From: an uncultured Parabacteroides sp.
Lineage (GTDB): Bacteria > Bacteroidota > Bacteroidia > Bacteroidales > Tannerellaceae
NCBI GenBank assembly: GCA_900552465.1
Contig: URZO01000006.1
Span: 1 to 64,000 of the forward strand
Direction: 5' to 3'
Length of the DNA stretch: 64,000 nt
Position numbers and translations under genes: made by a program. Every line of letters begins with the position of its first letter. Position 1 is the first letter of the stretch. The notes beneath the pieces were generated by a model. The model saw only the letters and a list, made by a program, of their open reading frames with translations, was not told the DNA's origin and did no database searches. Of this stretch, positions 35,465 to 43,897 are shown piece after piece.

Positions 35465-36254
35465 GATCTCATCTTTTTTCATGCGGCGCAGGAACTGGAC
35501 GATTCCCTATGCCCTGTTTCTGGCAATCTTTGTGGTGATGCCTTTATTGCTGATTGTGCTCTATGCTTTTACGGATGCCGACGGCGCCTTCACCTTTGCC
35601 AATTTCCGTAAGTTTATGATTCATCCTGAGGCGATCAATACGTTTGTGTATTCGATCGGGATTGCCATTATCACGACGCTGGCCTGTCTGGTTCTGGGGT
35701 ATCCGGCGGCTTATATTCTGAGCCATGAGCGTTTCAATACCTCCCGTACGATGGTCGTGCTCTTTATCCTGCCGATGTGGGTGAATATCCTGATCCGTAC
35801 GCTGGCCACCGTTGCGTTGTTCGACTTCCTGAACCTGCCGTTGGGAGAGGGGGCGTTGGTCTTCGGTATGGTCTATAACTTCCTTCCGTTCATGATTTAT
35901 CCGATTTACAATACGTTGCAGAAGATGGACCGCAGCCTGATCGAGGCGGCGCAGGACTTGGGGGCAAACCCCTTCCAGGTCTTTATGAAGACGATCCTGC
36001 CGCTATCCATGCCCGGTGTGATGAGCGGGATCGTAATGGTCTTTATGCCGACCGTCTCGACCTTCGCCATTGCCGAGTTGTTGACGATGAATAATATCAA
36101 ACTGTTCGGTACGACCGTGCAGGAGAATATCTATAACGGCATGTGGAACTATGGCGCGGCGCTTTCACTGATCATGCTGTTGCTGATCGGTGTTACGATC
36201 CTTTTTACTAACGAGGAGGACAGCGCGTCTAATGAAGGAGGAGGTGTGATATGA
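35451..36254 (+). CDS. potB: Polyamine ABC transporter permease PotB
   Basis: An integral membrane permease with about six membrane segments and the inner-membrane-loop motif EAAQDLGANPFQVFMKTILPLSMPGV that docks to PotA. I start at GTG 35451, which has AAGG upstream and overlaps potA by 14 bp. ATG starts at 35424 and 35481 are alternatives. The segment YPAAYILSHERFN and others match PotB. It ends overlapping potC (ATGA). Part of a polyamine uptake operon. Confidence 0.9.
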   Translation: MIINKISSFFMRRRNWTIPYALFLAIFVVMPLLLIVLYAFTDADGAFTFANFRKFMIHPEAINTFVYSIGIAIITTLACLVLGYPAAYILSHERFNTSRTMVVLFILPMWVNILIRTLATVALFDFLNLPLGEGALVFGMVYNFLPFMIYPIYNTLQKMDRSLIEAAQDLGANPFQVFMKTILPLSMPGVMSGIVMVFMPTVSTFAIAELLTMNNIKLFGTTVQENIYNGMWNYGAALSLIMLLLIGVTILFTNEEDSASNEGGGVI

Positions 36255-37039
36255 TGACGAAGTTGACCGCGAAAGGATACCTTTGGCTCCTCTTGGTGCT
36301 GCTCTATTCCCCGATTCTGATTATCATGATTTTCTCGTTCACCGAAGCCAAGGTGCTGGGGAACTGGACGGGATTCTCAACCAAACTCTACAGTTCGCTG
36401 TTTACAGGAGGCGTGCAACGTTCGTTAGTGAGCGCCCTTTGGAATACGTTTGCGATTGCGATGATTGCAGCAACCGTTTCCACGTTGTTGGGCAGCATCG
36501 CGGCAATCGGAATCTTTAACCTGCGCTCACGGACGCGCCAGGTGATGAACTTCGCCAATGCCATCCCGATGATGAACGCCGATATCATTACGGGTGTTTC
36601 CCTCTTCCTGCTGTTTGTGAGCTTCGGCGTTTCGCAGGGATTTACGACGGTTGTGCTGGCGCATATCACGTTCTGTACACCATACGTGGTGCTGAGTGTG
36701 ATGCCGCGCCTGAAGAAGATGAACCAGAATGTCTATGAGGCGGCGCTCGATCTGGGAGCCACGCCCTTCCAGGCATTACGCAAAGTGATACTGCCGGAGA
36801 TACGTCCGGGAATGATCAGCGGGTTTATACTTGCTTTTACACTTTCGATCGACGATTTTGCCGTAACAATCTTTACGATCGGCAATGAAGGATTGGAAAC
36901 TCTCTCGACCTTTATTTATGCGGATGCCCGTAAAGGCGGATTGACTCCGGAACTGCGTCCGTTGTCGACAATTATCTTTGTGACGGTACTCGTCCTTCTG
37001 ATTGTGATTAATAAACGGGCGGAGAAGTCCGGAAGCTAA
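36251..37039 (+). CDS. potC: Polyamine ABC transporter permease PotC
   Basis: A 262-residue permease with six predicted membrane segments. The docking motif EAALDLGATPFQALRKVILPEIRPGMISG lies near residue 160. The region FSTKLYSSLFTGG resembles the PotC periplasmic loop. A perfect SD (AAGGAGGAGG around 36235-36244) lies 6-7 bp before the ATG, a strong signal for Bacteroidetes. It pairs with PotB to form the channel and ends overlapping the potD region. Confidence 0.92.
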   Translation: MMTKLTAKGYLWLLLVLLYSPILIIMIFSFTEAKVLGNWTGFSTKLYSSLFTGGVQRSLVSALWNTFAIAMIAATVSTLLGSIAAIGIFNLRSRTRQVMNFANAIPMMNADIITGVSLFLLFVSFGVSQGFTTVVLAHITFCTPYVVLSVMPRLKKMNQNVYEAALDLGATPFQALRKVILPEIRPGMISGFILAFTLSIDDFAVTIFTIGNEGLETLSTFIYADARKGGLTPELRPLSTIIFVTVLVLLIVINKRAEKSGS

Positions 37040-37056
37040 TGGAGGGAAAACAAGAA

Positions 37057-38385
37057 ATGAACAGATTACTGATAATAGCAACAGGACTGATCCTCTTTTT
37101 AGGCATCATGTCTTCATGTGGACGTTCGGAAGAGGAACGCAGCCGCATACTGAAAGTCTATAACTGGGCGGACTACATCGACGAAGATGTCCTGGCCGAG
37201 TTCCCCGCCTGGTATAAGGAGCAGACCGGCGAGGACATCCGCATCATCTACCAGGTATTCGATATCAACGAAATCATGCTGACCAAGATTGAGCGCGGGC
37301 ATGAGGATTTCGACCTGATCTGTCCCTCCGAATACATCATCGAGCGGATGTTGAAGAAGAACCTGCTCGTCCCGATAGACCGTAACTTCGGTAAGACGCC
37401 GGACTATTTAGATAACGTCTCTCCCTATATCCGGGAACAGTTGAACAAACTTAGCCAGCCGGGAAGGAAAACGACCGATTATGTCGTGCCCTATATGTGG
37501 GGAACGGCCGGCCTGCTGTACAATAAGAAGTTTGTCGCCGACGATGTTGTCGAGAGCTGGGAATGCCTTTGGGATCCCAAATACAAGAACAAGATCCTGA
37601 TGAAGGACAGCTATCGCGATGCCTACGGCACGGCTATTATCTATGCCCATGCCAAAGAGCTGGCAGACGGGACGGTGACAGTCGAGCAGTTGATGAACGA
37701 TAACTCCCCCGAAGCGATTGCCATTGCAGAGGACTACCTCAAAAAGATGAAACCGAATATCGCCGGTTGGGAAGCGGACTTCGGCAAGGAGATGATGACG
37801 AAAAACAAGGCCTGGCTCAACTTCACCTGGAGCGGCGATGCCGTCTGGGCAATGGATGAGGCCGAGGCGGTCGGAGTGGAGCTCGACTACGAGGTTCCGC
37901 GTGAAGGCAGTAATATCTGGTACGACGGCTGGGCAATCCCGAAATATGCCCGTAATGTGAAGGCAGCCAGTTATTTTATTGATTATCTTTGTCGTCCGGA
38001 TGTGGCTTTGCGCAACATGGATGCAATCGGTTATGTCAGTGCCATTGCCACACCTGAGATATTGGAAGCCAAGATCGATCCGACGGTGGAGAAGGTTTCC
38101 GACCTGAGCTATTTCTTTGGTCCCGGCGCCGACAGTATCCGGATCAATCCAGTGCAATATCCCGACCGGCAGGTGGTGGAACGTTGTGCCATGATCCGGG
38201 ATTTCGGAGACAGGACGGAACTGGTACTCGAGATGTGGAGCCGTGTAAAGGGCGATAACCTGAATACAGGAATCGTATTATTAATATTTGCCGTATTCGG
38301 TATTTTGTTCGTATGGTTGGTCTATCGCAGGATACGTGAATATAAGCAGCGGAAGCGTCACCACAGGCGCCGTCGTCGCTGGTAA
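37057..38385 (+). CDS. potD: Polyamine-binding lipoprotein PotD-like with C-terminal membrane anchor
   Basis: From ATG 37057, with GGAGGG 10 bp upstream, the protein has 442 residues. An in-frame ATG at 37039 lacks a better signal. It has a lipobox IMSSC near residue 21 and the family opening LKVYNWADYIDEDVLAEF. The binding lobe has YVVPYMWGTAGLLYN and AWLNFTWSGDAVWAMDEA. It is 90 residues longer than E. coli PotD: the C-terminus holds a membrane helix (GIVLLIFAVFGILFVWLVYR, about 405-425) and a basic tail of His/Arg/Lys. That topology would fix the protein twice to membranes. Confidence 0.88.
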   Translation: MNRLLIIATGLILFLGIMSSCGRSEEERSRILKVYNWADYIDEDVLAEFPAWYKEQTGEDIRIIYQVFDINEIMLTKIERGHEDFDLICPSEYIIERMLKKNLLVPIDRNFGKTPDYLDNVSPYIREQLNKLSQPGRKTTDYVVPYMWGTAGLLYNKKFVADDVVESWECLWDPKYKNKILMKDSYRDAYGTAIIYAHAKELADGTVTVEQLMNDNSPEAIAIAEDYLKKMKPNIAGWEADFGKEMMTKNKAWLNFTWSGDAVWAMDEAEAVGVELDYEVPREGSNIWYDGWAIPKYARNVKAASYFIDYLCRPDVALRNMDAIGYVSAIATPEILEAKIDPTVEKVSDLSYFFGPGADSIRINPVQYPDRQVVERCAMIRDFGDRTELVLEMWSRVKGDNLNTGIVLLIFAVFGILFVWLVYRRIREYKQRKRHHRRRRRW

Positions 38386-38423
38386 ACAGGGGAAGGGATA
38401 AGTTTCCGCATAAGGAGTATAAT

Positions 38424-39038
38424 ATGGAAGGCATTAAGAATTTGATTATTGATTTTGGCGGTGTGATCATCAATCTCACCCGCAACCGTTGCATCGAAGC
38501 GTTCGAGAGCCTGGGTGTCCAAAACATCCGGGAGCAGATCGTGAATAACTATCAGCATAAGGATCTCTTTATGCAGGTGGAACTTGGTTCCATTACGCCT
38601 GCCGAGTTTCATGACGGTATCCGTCGCCTGTCCGGGCGGTCGCTGACGGACGAACAGATCGATGCCGCCTGGATTGCGATGCTGGACGATGTGCCTGCTT
38701 ATAAGCTGGACCTGCTGCTCGACCTCCGTAAGCGTTATAACACGATGCTGCTCAGCAATACGAATGAGATCCACTGGGAATGGTCCGAGCGAACTTGCTT
38801 CTCTTATAAAGGCCACCATGTATCCGATTTTTTCAACCACATCTACCTCTCCTATGAGCTCCACATGCTGAAGCCGAATGCCGATATCTTCGAATATGTC
38901 TTGCAGGATGCCGGGATAAAGTCCGAAGAAACCCTGTTCATCGACGACGCTATGCCCAACTGTCGCACCGCAGAATCATTAGGGCTTCATACCTACACGC
39001 CGGAACCTCGCGAAGACTGGTCTTTCCTGTTTAAGTAA
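38424..39038 (+). CDS. HAD family hydrolase (YihX-like)
   Basis: A 204-residue HAD hydrolase. Motif I is IDFGGVI, with the aspartate nucleophile but a Gly in place of the second acidic residue, as in YihX-type members. Motif II lies in LLSNTNEIH, motif III in KPNADIFEY, and motif IV in LFIDDAMPNCRTAESLG. AAGGAG at 38412-38417 precedes the ATG by 6 bp. A phosphatase acting on small sugar or nucleotide phosphates is likely; substrate unknown. Downstream of potD by 38 bp, so possibly cotranscribed. Confidence 0.85.
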   Translation: MEGIKNLIIDFGGVIINLTRNRCIEAFESLGVQNIREQIVNNYQHKDLFMQVELGSITPAEFHDGIRRLSGRSLTDEQIDAAWIAMLDDVPAYKLDLLLDLRKRYNTMLLSNTNEIHWEWSERTCFSYKGHHVSDFFNHIYLSYELHMLKPNADIFEYVLQDAGIKSEETLFIDDAMPNCRTAESLGLHTYTPEPREDWSFLFK

Positions 39039-39128
39039 CGCCGGGCACTGTTAATTCGCCTTATTCTAAAAACCAAATAGTAGGTTAGCTGTTTAATAAG
39101 CACAAATCTAAACAAACATTTGGTGATT

Positions 39129-40106
39129 ATGAATAAGATGTTTTTTTGTGTGCTGTTGCTGGCCCTGTTTCTGGGTAGTTGTTCTAAAGATGATGACTGC
39201 CGTTGTGTGAATAACGACGATCTGATCAGTCCGGAACTGGCTGAAATGACGGTCACATCCGGTGGTCAGACAACTTCATTTACCGGTGTTTTGATGGTCT
39301 ATCCTTGTTCGGAAGACTCCAGCCTTTATTATGGGAATTATGCAAGCAATGGTACTTTATTGCCTGTCAACGCGACATATAGCATAAAAGATGGCTCCAT
39401 CTATAAAGCGACTGCTCCCGTCAGGCTTCCTTTAGGTAATTACAATTTCCTGTACTGGGGCTTATCCAAAAATAGCCAGAATGATTCCGTATATGATGTC
39501 GCCGCCATCAGAGAACCGGGCTTGCGGTTGGGAGCTAATCTATCCGGGTTATATATGACTTTATATTTAGATAATTATTCAGATACGACTTATATGCCGG
39601 TTTATGATTTCCTGCATGCCGTAAACCCGATCAAGGTAGGTACTGACAAGATGCAGGCTACCCTGAAACATGCTTCGGCCGGTTTGAAAGTGACGCTGAC
39701 AAATAAAAACGGTACGAAGATGGATGCCAGCATCGCCTCTGCCCGTATTTTGATCGGCAACATTGCTTCCAGGCTGGATTATTACACGGCTGAACCCAGC
39801 GACTTCACAAAGACGATCGCTTTCCCTTTGAGCATGTCTGCCGACAGCCTGTCGATGTCCGCCAATTCCACCGTGATGGTTTTTCCTTCTTCCGCCAATC
39901 CTCCGCTCACAATCTTACTGACGTTAAAGAATGGACAGGTAAAACATTTCCGGAAGCCGCTAACAGATCCATTGACTGCCGGAAACCGTTTAAATCTCAA
40001 TATAACTTTGGGAGACCTGTATTCCGAAGAAACCTCCGCCGATGGTTTCGAGGTGGAGAACTGGACGGAAAGTACCGAGACGATCGATTTTCCTTCTGCG
40101 ATATAA
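39129..40106 (+). CDS. Lone fimbrillin-like lipoprotein
   Basis: A 325-residue lipoprotein with lipobox LGSC near residue 17 (LFLGSCSKDDD). It is beta-rich and resembles Mfa/fimbrillin family subunits in ATLKHASAGLKVTLTNKNG and a late strand LNLNITLGDL. Such solitary fimbrillin-like proteins are common in Bacteroidales and may act as surface adhesins or tip subunits. It has no fimbrial neighbours, so assembly partners are unknown. The in-frame ATG at 39120 is only 9 bp earlier; 39129 gives the better signal peptide. Confidence 0.7.
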   Translation: MNKMFFCVLLLALFLGSCSKDDDCRCVNNDDLISPELAEMTVTSGGQTTSFTGVLMVYPCSEDSSLYYGNYASNGTLLPVNATYSIKDGSIYKATAPVRLPLGNYNFLYWGLSKNSQNDSVYDVAAIREPGLRLGANLSGLYMTLYLDNYSDTTYMPVYDFLHAVNPIKVGTDKMQATLKHASAGLKVTLTNKNGTKMDASIASARILIGNIASRLDYYTAEPSDFTKTIAFPLSMSADSLSMSANSTVMVFPSSANPPLTILLTLKNGQVKHFRKPLTDPLTAGNRLNLNITLGDLYSEETSADGFEVENWTESTETIDFPSAI

Positions 40107-40115
40107 GACCGGGGT

Positions 40116-40802
40116 TTAAATGTCCTTTACCTTCAATATATTGTACGACGTCCCCACATCGTACACATCATTCCCGTCTACCTTCTTGATGTATTTCACT
40201 ACACGGATGGTGACGGGAAGGATTATTACTTCGTAGAGCGACTTCAAGACCGCCTGCGTTCCGATCATGATGAACAGTTCGCCGGCCGGAATCAACCCGG
40301 CGAAGGCAATCGGGAAAAAGATCATCGAGTCGGCACTTTCACCGACAAGGGTAGAAGCGATGGCACGCAACGAGAAGTTCTTACCCGCGGAAGCAATCTT
40401 CATCTTGCTCATCACATAAGCATTCAGGAACGAACCGACCAAAAAGGCTATCAGGCTGGCAATAGCAATGCGCGGCGCCATGCCGAACACAAAGTTAAAT
40501 CCTTCTTCGCCTTCCCAAAACGGGGCTGCGGGCAACATGACGGCCAGTTGTGCAAACCCGATCACCAGGAAGTTGGAGGCGAACCCGCTCCAGATAATCA
40601 GGCGTGCTTTCTTGAATCCCCACACTTCGGCGATACAGTCGTTGATGATGTAGGAGATCGGGAATACGATCAGCCCGGCTGTAGCAGTAATCCCGAATAC
40701 CTGGACTACTTTGGTTTCTAACAGGTTGGATGCTACCAGGCAGATGTTGAACAGGATGCCTAACAGCATGAACGGTACGGTTACAGTAGATGTCTTCTGC
40801 AT
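40116..40802 (-). CDS. Queuosine precursor transporter (VUT/YhhQ family)
   Basis: A 228-residue inner-membrane protein with about six membrane segments and the family signatures ISYIINDCIAEVWGF (residues 48-62) and TLVGESADSMIFFPIAF (about 150). YhhQ-type carriers import queuosine precursors such as 7-cyano-7-deazaguanine for tRNA modification. A promoter box precedes a leader of about 110 nt with strong hairpins, which could regulate it. The family call is firm and the substrate is from the family. Confidence 0.92.
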   Translation of the reverse strand: MQKTSTVTVPFMLLGILFNICLVASNLLETKVVQVFGITATAGLIVFPISYIINDCIAEVWGFKKARLIIWSGFASNFLVIGFAQLAVMLPAAPFWEGEEGFNFVFGMAPRIAIASLIAFLVGSFLNAYVMSKMKIASAGKNFSLRAIASTLVGESADSMIFFPIAFAGLIPAGELFIMIGTQAVLKSLYEVIILPVTIRVVKYIKKVDGNDVYDVGTSYNILKVKDI

Positions 40803-40849
40803 AATTCTTGTTTTTAACGAGGTTTATCAAGCACTCGGTGAATAAATAA

Positions 40850-40910
40850 TAGGGGAGTGTCAAGACTCCCCATCCCCGCGTCAGGCCGGGGGAACGAGGC
40901 GCTAAGGCCT
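40850..40910 (-). promoter_or_regulatory. Structured leader of queuosine-precursor transporter gene
   Basis: The transcribed leader contains a 7-bp hairpin (GGGGAGT at 40852-40858 with ACTCCCC at 40865-40871) and beside it a GC-rich hairpin (CCCC at 40874-40877 with GGGG at 40888-40891). A preQ1 riboswitch would fit this gene's job, but I could not match the known preQ1 consensus, so this is only a structured leader of unknown class. Confidence 0.45.
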
Positions 40911-40919
40911 TTCAGGCGG

Positions 40920-40927
40920 CAAAGATA
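40920..40927 (-). promoter_or_regulatory. -7 box of queuosine transporter gene
   Basis: Minus-strand TATCTTTG matches TAnnTTTG, about 120 bp before the ATG at 40802. Confidence 0.5.
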
Positions 40928-40975
40928 GTAATTTATTCCCTGATTGAAGGCATCTGTGTCTTGTAGGGATTATTT

Positions 40976-41095
40976 TGCCAAACTTTTTTTAGCTTGTGGC
41001 AAAGTTTTGCCATGCCTATGGCACACTCTTGCCACTTAGATGGCAGAACTTTGCCATTAGGATGGCAGAGCCTTGCCATCTAAGTGGCAAAAAGG
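40976..41095. repeat. TGCCA/TGGCA array with 11-bp alternation (22-bp period)
   Basis: Half-sites TGGCA and TGCCA alternate at exact 11-bp steps: TGGCA 40997, TGCCA 41008, TGGCA 41019, TGCCA 41030, TGGCA 41041, TGCCA 41052, TGGCA 41063, TGCCA 41074, TGGCA 41085. One further TGCCA at 40976 is off by a base. The pattern is TGCCA-N6-TGGCA-N6. A perfect 17-bp inverted repeat links 41029-41045 with 41074-41090. The array lies between the stop of the DUF2490 gene and the promoter of the queuosine transporter. An 11-bp phase places every site on the same face of the helix. Confidence 0.92.
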
Positions 41096-41122
41096 ACGTA
41101 CGATGAAGCCCAGTCGGAGATC

Positions 41123-41773
41123 TCAGAACCGGTGTGAATAGGTCAGCCCGATCGCGTGACGGTAGTTGACCGGGTCGTATACATTAAACGTATGGTAGCG
41201 GTAGTACAGCTGCAAGTTGTTTTGGGGGTTCATCCGGTAATCGCAACCTGTGGAGTAACGGATTTTATCGGCATGCATCTTTCCTTTATAGCCTGTATTA
41301 TTGAAAGGCTCGATATAGACAAACGGCTCGAATCCCGAAGAGGCGATCCGGCAGGAAAGGGTGAGCATGCTGCGCAGGTAGTTGGTCGGATGCAGGCATC
41401 CCTTTTTATAAGTGCTTTGGAAACGTTCCCGAATAGCAATCTTGAATGCCCCGAACCGGTGTGAACCGGATGCATAGAAGTAATAACGGTTGCGCACCTC
41501 TTCCGAAGCCTTATACCGGACCAGCGACATACAGCCTGCGCCCGCCCGCAGGTTTGGCAGGATGCGGTAATTGATCTCTCCTGTGGTGAGAAACCAACCG
41601 GCTTCCCGGAAATCATCACGGGGACGGACATCTTCTTCCAGCAGGAATGAAAACCGCTTATATATCTTCCCTGATAAGCTGAGCTTAAAGGCCACACCGG
41701 CGCCCTCCATGGCAAAAAGCGGGGGAAACAGGAACAGGAGCAGAAGGGTGAAACAGCAAATAGATACTTTCAT
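41123..41773 (-). CDS. DUF2490 family outer membrane protein
   Basis: From ATG 41773 the protein has 216 residues with a signal peptide, followed by beta-barrel-like strands rich in Tyr/Arg (FLTTGEINYRILPNLRAGAG, RYKASEEVRNRYYFYASGSHRF, NLQLYYRYHTFNVYD). The C-terminus RHAIGLTYSHRF ends in Phe, as expected for BAM-assembled barrels. A start at 41803 would fall inside the -7 box, so 41773 is used. Family function is unknown. Confidence 0.8.
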   Translation of the reverse strand: MKVSICCFTLLLLFLFPPLFAMEGAGVAFKLSLSGKIYKRFSFLLEEDVRPRDDFREAGWFLTTGEINYRILPNLRAGAGCMSLVRYKASEEVRNRYYFYASGSHRFGAFKIAIRERFQSTYKKGCLHPTNYLRSMLTLSCRIASSGFEPFVYIEPFNNTGYKGKMHADKIRYSTGCDYRMNPQNNLQLYYRYHTFNVYDPVNYRHAIGLTYSHRF

Positions 41774-41800
41774 GGCAGAATATGGCGTTTGTTCTTCCGG

Positions 41801-41808
41801 CAAAAGTA
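41801..41808 (-). promoter_or_regulatory. -7 box of DUF2490 gene
   Basis: Minus-strand TACTTTTG matches TAnnTTTG, 28 bp before the ATG at 41773. It overlaps the upstream in-frame ATG at 41803, which therefore cannot be the start. Confidence 0.55.
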
Positions 41809-41839
41809 TAAAATAATGGAGTCAATGCCTATAGTTGTC

Positions 41840-42592
41840 CTATAATTTCCCTAAATAATGCTTCTCCAGATATTCGTTGAACTTATCTTTGTATTGGTTG
41901 CCGATCGGGATGTACGTATCTTTGCCGTATATGATGCGGTTGTTGGCTACGGCCGTTATCTTTTCCAGGTTGACGATATAGGAACGGTGGACACGCATGA
42001 ATTTGTCTGCCGGCAGCCGTTCTTCCAGTTTCTTCATGCTCAACAGCGTCATGATCGGCTTTTGTTCTTCCAGGAAAATACGGATGTATTCGTTCTGGCT
42101 TTCCATGTAGATGATCTTATCCATGTCTAACCGTATCATTTTATAGTCGGCTTTGATGAACAGATTCTGGTTTTCCTTCTCTGCCGCCGGTGTTTCCTGT
42201 ACGGACGGCGTGGGAGGGGACTGGACTTTCGACTGAAGCTCGTACTGGTGCCGCGCTTTGTTGGCAGCCGTCAGAAACTCGTTGTAACCGAAAGGTTTCA
42301 GCAGATAGTCGAGGGCGTTCACCCGGAATCCCTCTATGGCATATTCCGTATAAGCAGTCGTGAAGATGACGATAGGCCGGTTCACTAATGATTTGACGAA
42401 GTCGACCCCGTTCAGGTCAGGCATGTTGATGTCGGCAAAGATCAGATCGACCGGCTCCCTGGCCAGCAGGTCGAGTGCTTCAAGCGCACTGTTGCAGGCC
42501 TTGACCAGTTCCAGGAAAGGGACTTTCTGTATATAGCCTGTCAGCTGCATGAGTGCCAGGGGCTCATCGTCTATCGTAATGCATCGTATCAT
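41840..42592 (-). CDS. LytTR family response regulator
   Basis: A 250-residue regulator with a receiver domain (residues 1-120: DDEPLALMQL, phosphoacceptor D in FADINMPDLNG, then TTAYTEYAIEGF and KPF) and a LytTR DNA-binding domain (about 145-250: LFIKADYKMIRLDMDKIIYMES, KKLEERLPADKFMRVHRSYIVNL). The linker (115-140) is Gln/Pro/Ser-rich. It overlaps the histidine kinase gene by 4 bp, so it is its partner. Targets are unknown; the genes nearby are not obvious members of its regulon. Confidence 0.94.
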   Translation of the reverse strand: MIRCITIDDEPLALMQLTGYIQKVPFLELVKACNSALEALDLLAREPVDLIFADINMPDLNGVDFVKSLVNRPIVIFTTAYTEYAIEGFRVNALDYLLKPFGYNEFLTAANKARHQYELQSKVQSPPTPSVQETPAAEKENQNLFIKADYKMIRLDMDKIIYMESQNEYIRIFLEEQKPIMTLLSMKKLEERLPADKFMRVHRSYIVNLEKITAVANNRIIYGKDTYIPIGNQYKDKFNEYLEKHYLGKL

Positions 42593-43719
42593 AATTGTAT
42601 GGGGATTATCAGAAGTACGCGATATTGATTGTCTTTATTCTCTATGTGCAGTGTATAATTCGTATGATAAAGCAGGTGGAGACGTTTACGGATATTTTCC
42701 AACCCGATGCCTGCCTCTTGTGTGTGTTGCGTATTGAAGTTGCTGTTTACGAACAGGCAATGTAACTCCTGCTCTTTTATCTCCATCGAGAGATGGATGA
42801 AAGAGGCTTCCCGGTAGCTGATGCCATGTTTGAAAGCATTCTCCAAAAACGAGATAAAGAGTAGCGGCGGAATCTGTGTATCCGGGATCTGTTCGGGCAG
42901 GGAGACGCGTATATCAACCTGCTCCGTATACCGTATCTTCATCAACTCGATGTAATTCGACAAGAAATGTATCTCCTTCTCGAGTGGGACGGAGGGAAGA
43001 GACGCTTCATATAAGACATAGCGCATGATCTTCGATAACTCCAGGATGGTTTGCTGCGCTTTCTCTTTGTCTATATCGATCAGTGCATGTATATTGTTCA
43101 GCGTATTCATGAAGAAGTGCGGGTTGATCTGGTGCTTCAGATAAGCCAGTTCCGTCTCCGAGGTTTGCTTTTCCAAATCCTTCATCCGATGGTCGTCGCG
43201 GATAGACTTGAAGAGGAACTTAATTGCCACGTTCAGTCCTATGATCAACAGGATTGTCAGAATATGGAAATGGAGAAACGGGGGAAACCTAAATCCCCTC
43301 ATCGGGCGATCCTCCGGTCTGAACTGGGGAGCCGGCATGGATGGAGCCGGAAGACGTTGTCCCGGTATCATTTGTTCCGGTTGCCGGTTTTCCCAGGGAG
43401 GACGATTAGGCATATCCCGGTTAGGCCTGTTATAGACACAGACGGTCACAGTCAATGCGATCGCACAAAGGGTGAACAGCAGATATAGCCATGATTTCTT
43501 ACGGATCAGCAGGAACGGGAGCAGGATGTAGTTGTTAACCAGGAATAATATCAGGAGCGGGCAGACCATTTTCCATGCATAAATAGTCGCTTTCCAGTCA
43601 ATTCCGGATGAGTTTTCTGTCGCATTAAAATCCCATATAGGCGCGACCAGCACCACTACCCAAATAATCAGGTAGATGAGATTTTCCAATAGCCGGAGCC
43701 TGCGTTCCTGTCTTTCCAT
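42589..43719 (-). CDS. LytS-type sensor histidine kinase with Pro-rich extracytoplasmic loop
   Basis: A 376-residue kinase. Four membrane segments lie within residues 14-170. Between the third and fourth is an unusual Pro/Arg-rich loop (about 94-145, with NRPNRDMPNRPPWENRQP and PGQRLPAPSMPAPQFRP). The cytosolic His_kinase domain has the phosphoacceptor in LKHQINPHFFMNTLNNIHALI at about residue 200, and an ATPase region LLFISFLENAFKHGI and GIGLENIRKRL. It pairs with the LytTR regulator. The signal it senses is unknown. Confidence 0.92.
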   Translation of the reverse strand: MERQERRLRLLENLIYLIIWVVVLVAPIWDFNATENSSGIDWKATIYAWKMVCPLLILFLVNNYILLPFLLIRKKSWLYLLFTLCAIALTVTVCVYNRPNRDMPNRPPWENRQPEQMIPGQRLPAPSMPAPQFRPEDRPMRGFRFPPFLHFHILTILLIIGLNVAIKFLFKSIRDDHRMKDLEKQTSETELAYLKHQINPHFFMNTLNNIHALIDIDKEKAQQTILELSKIMRYVLYEASLPSVPLEKEIHFLSNYIELMKIRYTEQVDIRVSLPEQIPDTQIPPLLFISFLENAFKHGISYREASFIHLSMEIKEQELHCLFVNSNFNTQHTQEAGIGLENIRKRLHLLYHTNYTLHIENKDNQYRVLLIIPIQL

Positions 43720-43766
43720 CTCTGTCTTAATTTATACGGGTAACCGGTATCTCTGTCCGTATCCTG

Positions 43767-43774
43767 CAAAGGTA
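43767..43774 (-). promoter_or_regulatory. -7 box of kinase-regulator operon
   Basis: Minus-strand TACCTTTG matches TAnnTTTG, 48 bp before the kinase ATG; TTG at 43792-43794 is 17 bp further upstream, slightly short spacing. Confidence 0.5.
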
Positions 43775-43897
43775 CGTAAAAACACACCGGGCAATATAAG
43801 CCGTTTGCCAATATTTTACCGGAAACGAATGTAGGGGCTTATTGCGGGAAGAGAAAAACAAATCAATGAACGAGGGCTTTTTGCCTGTAGAAAGCCT

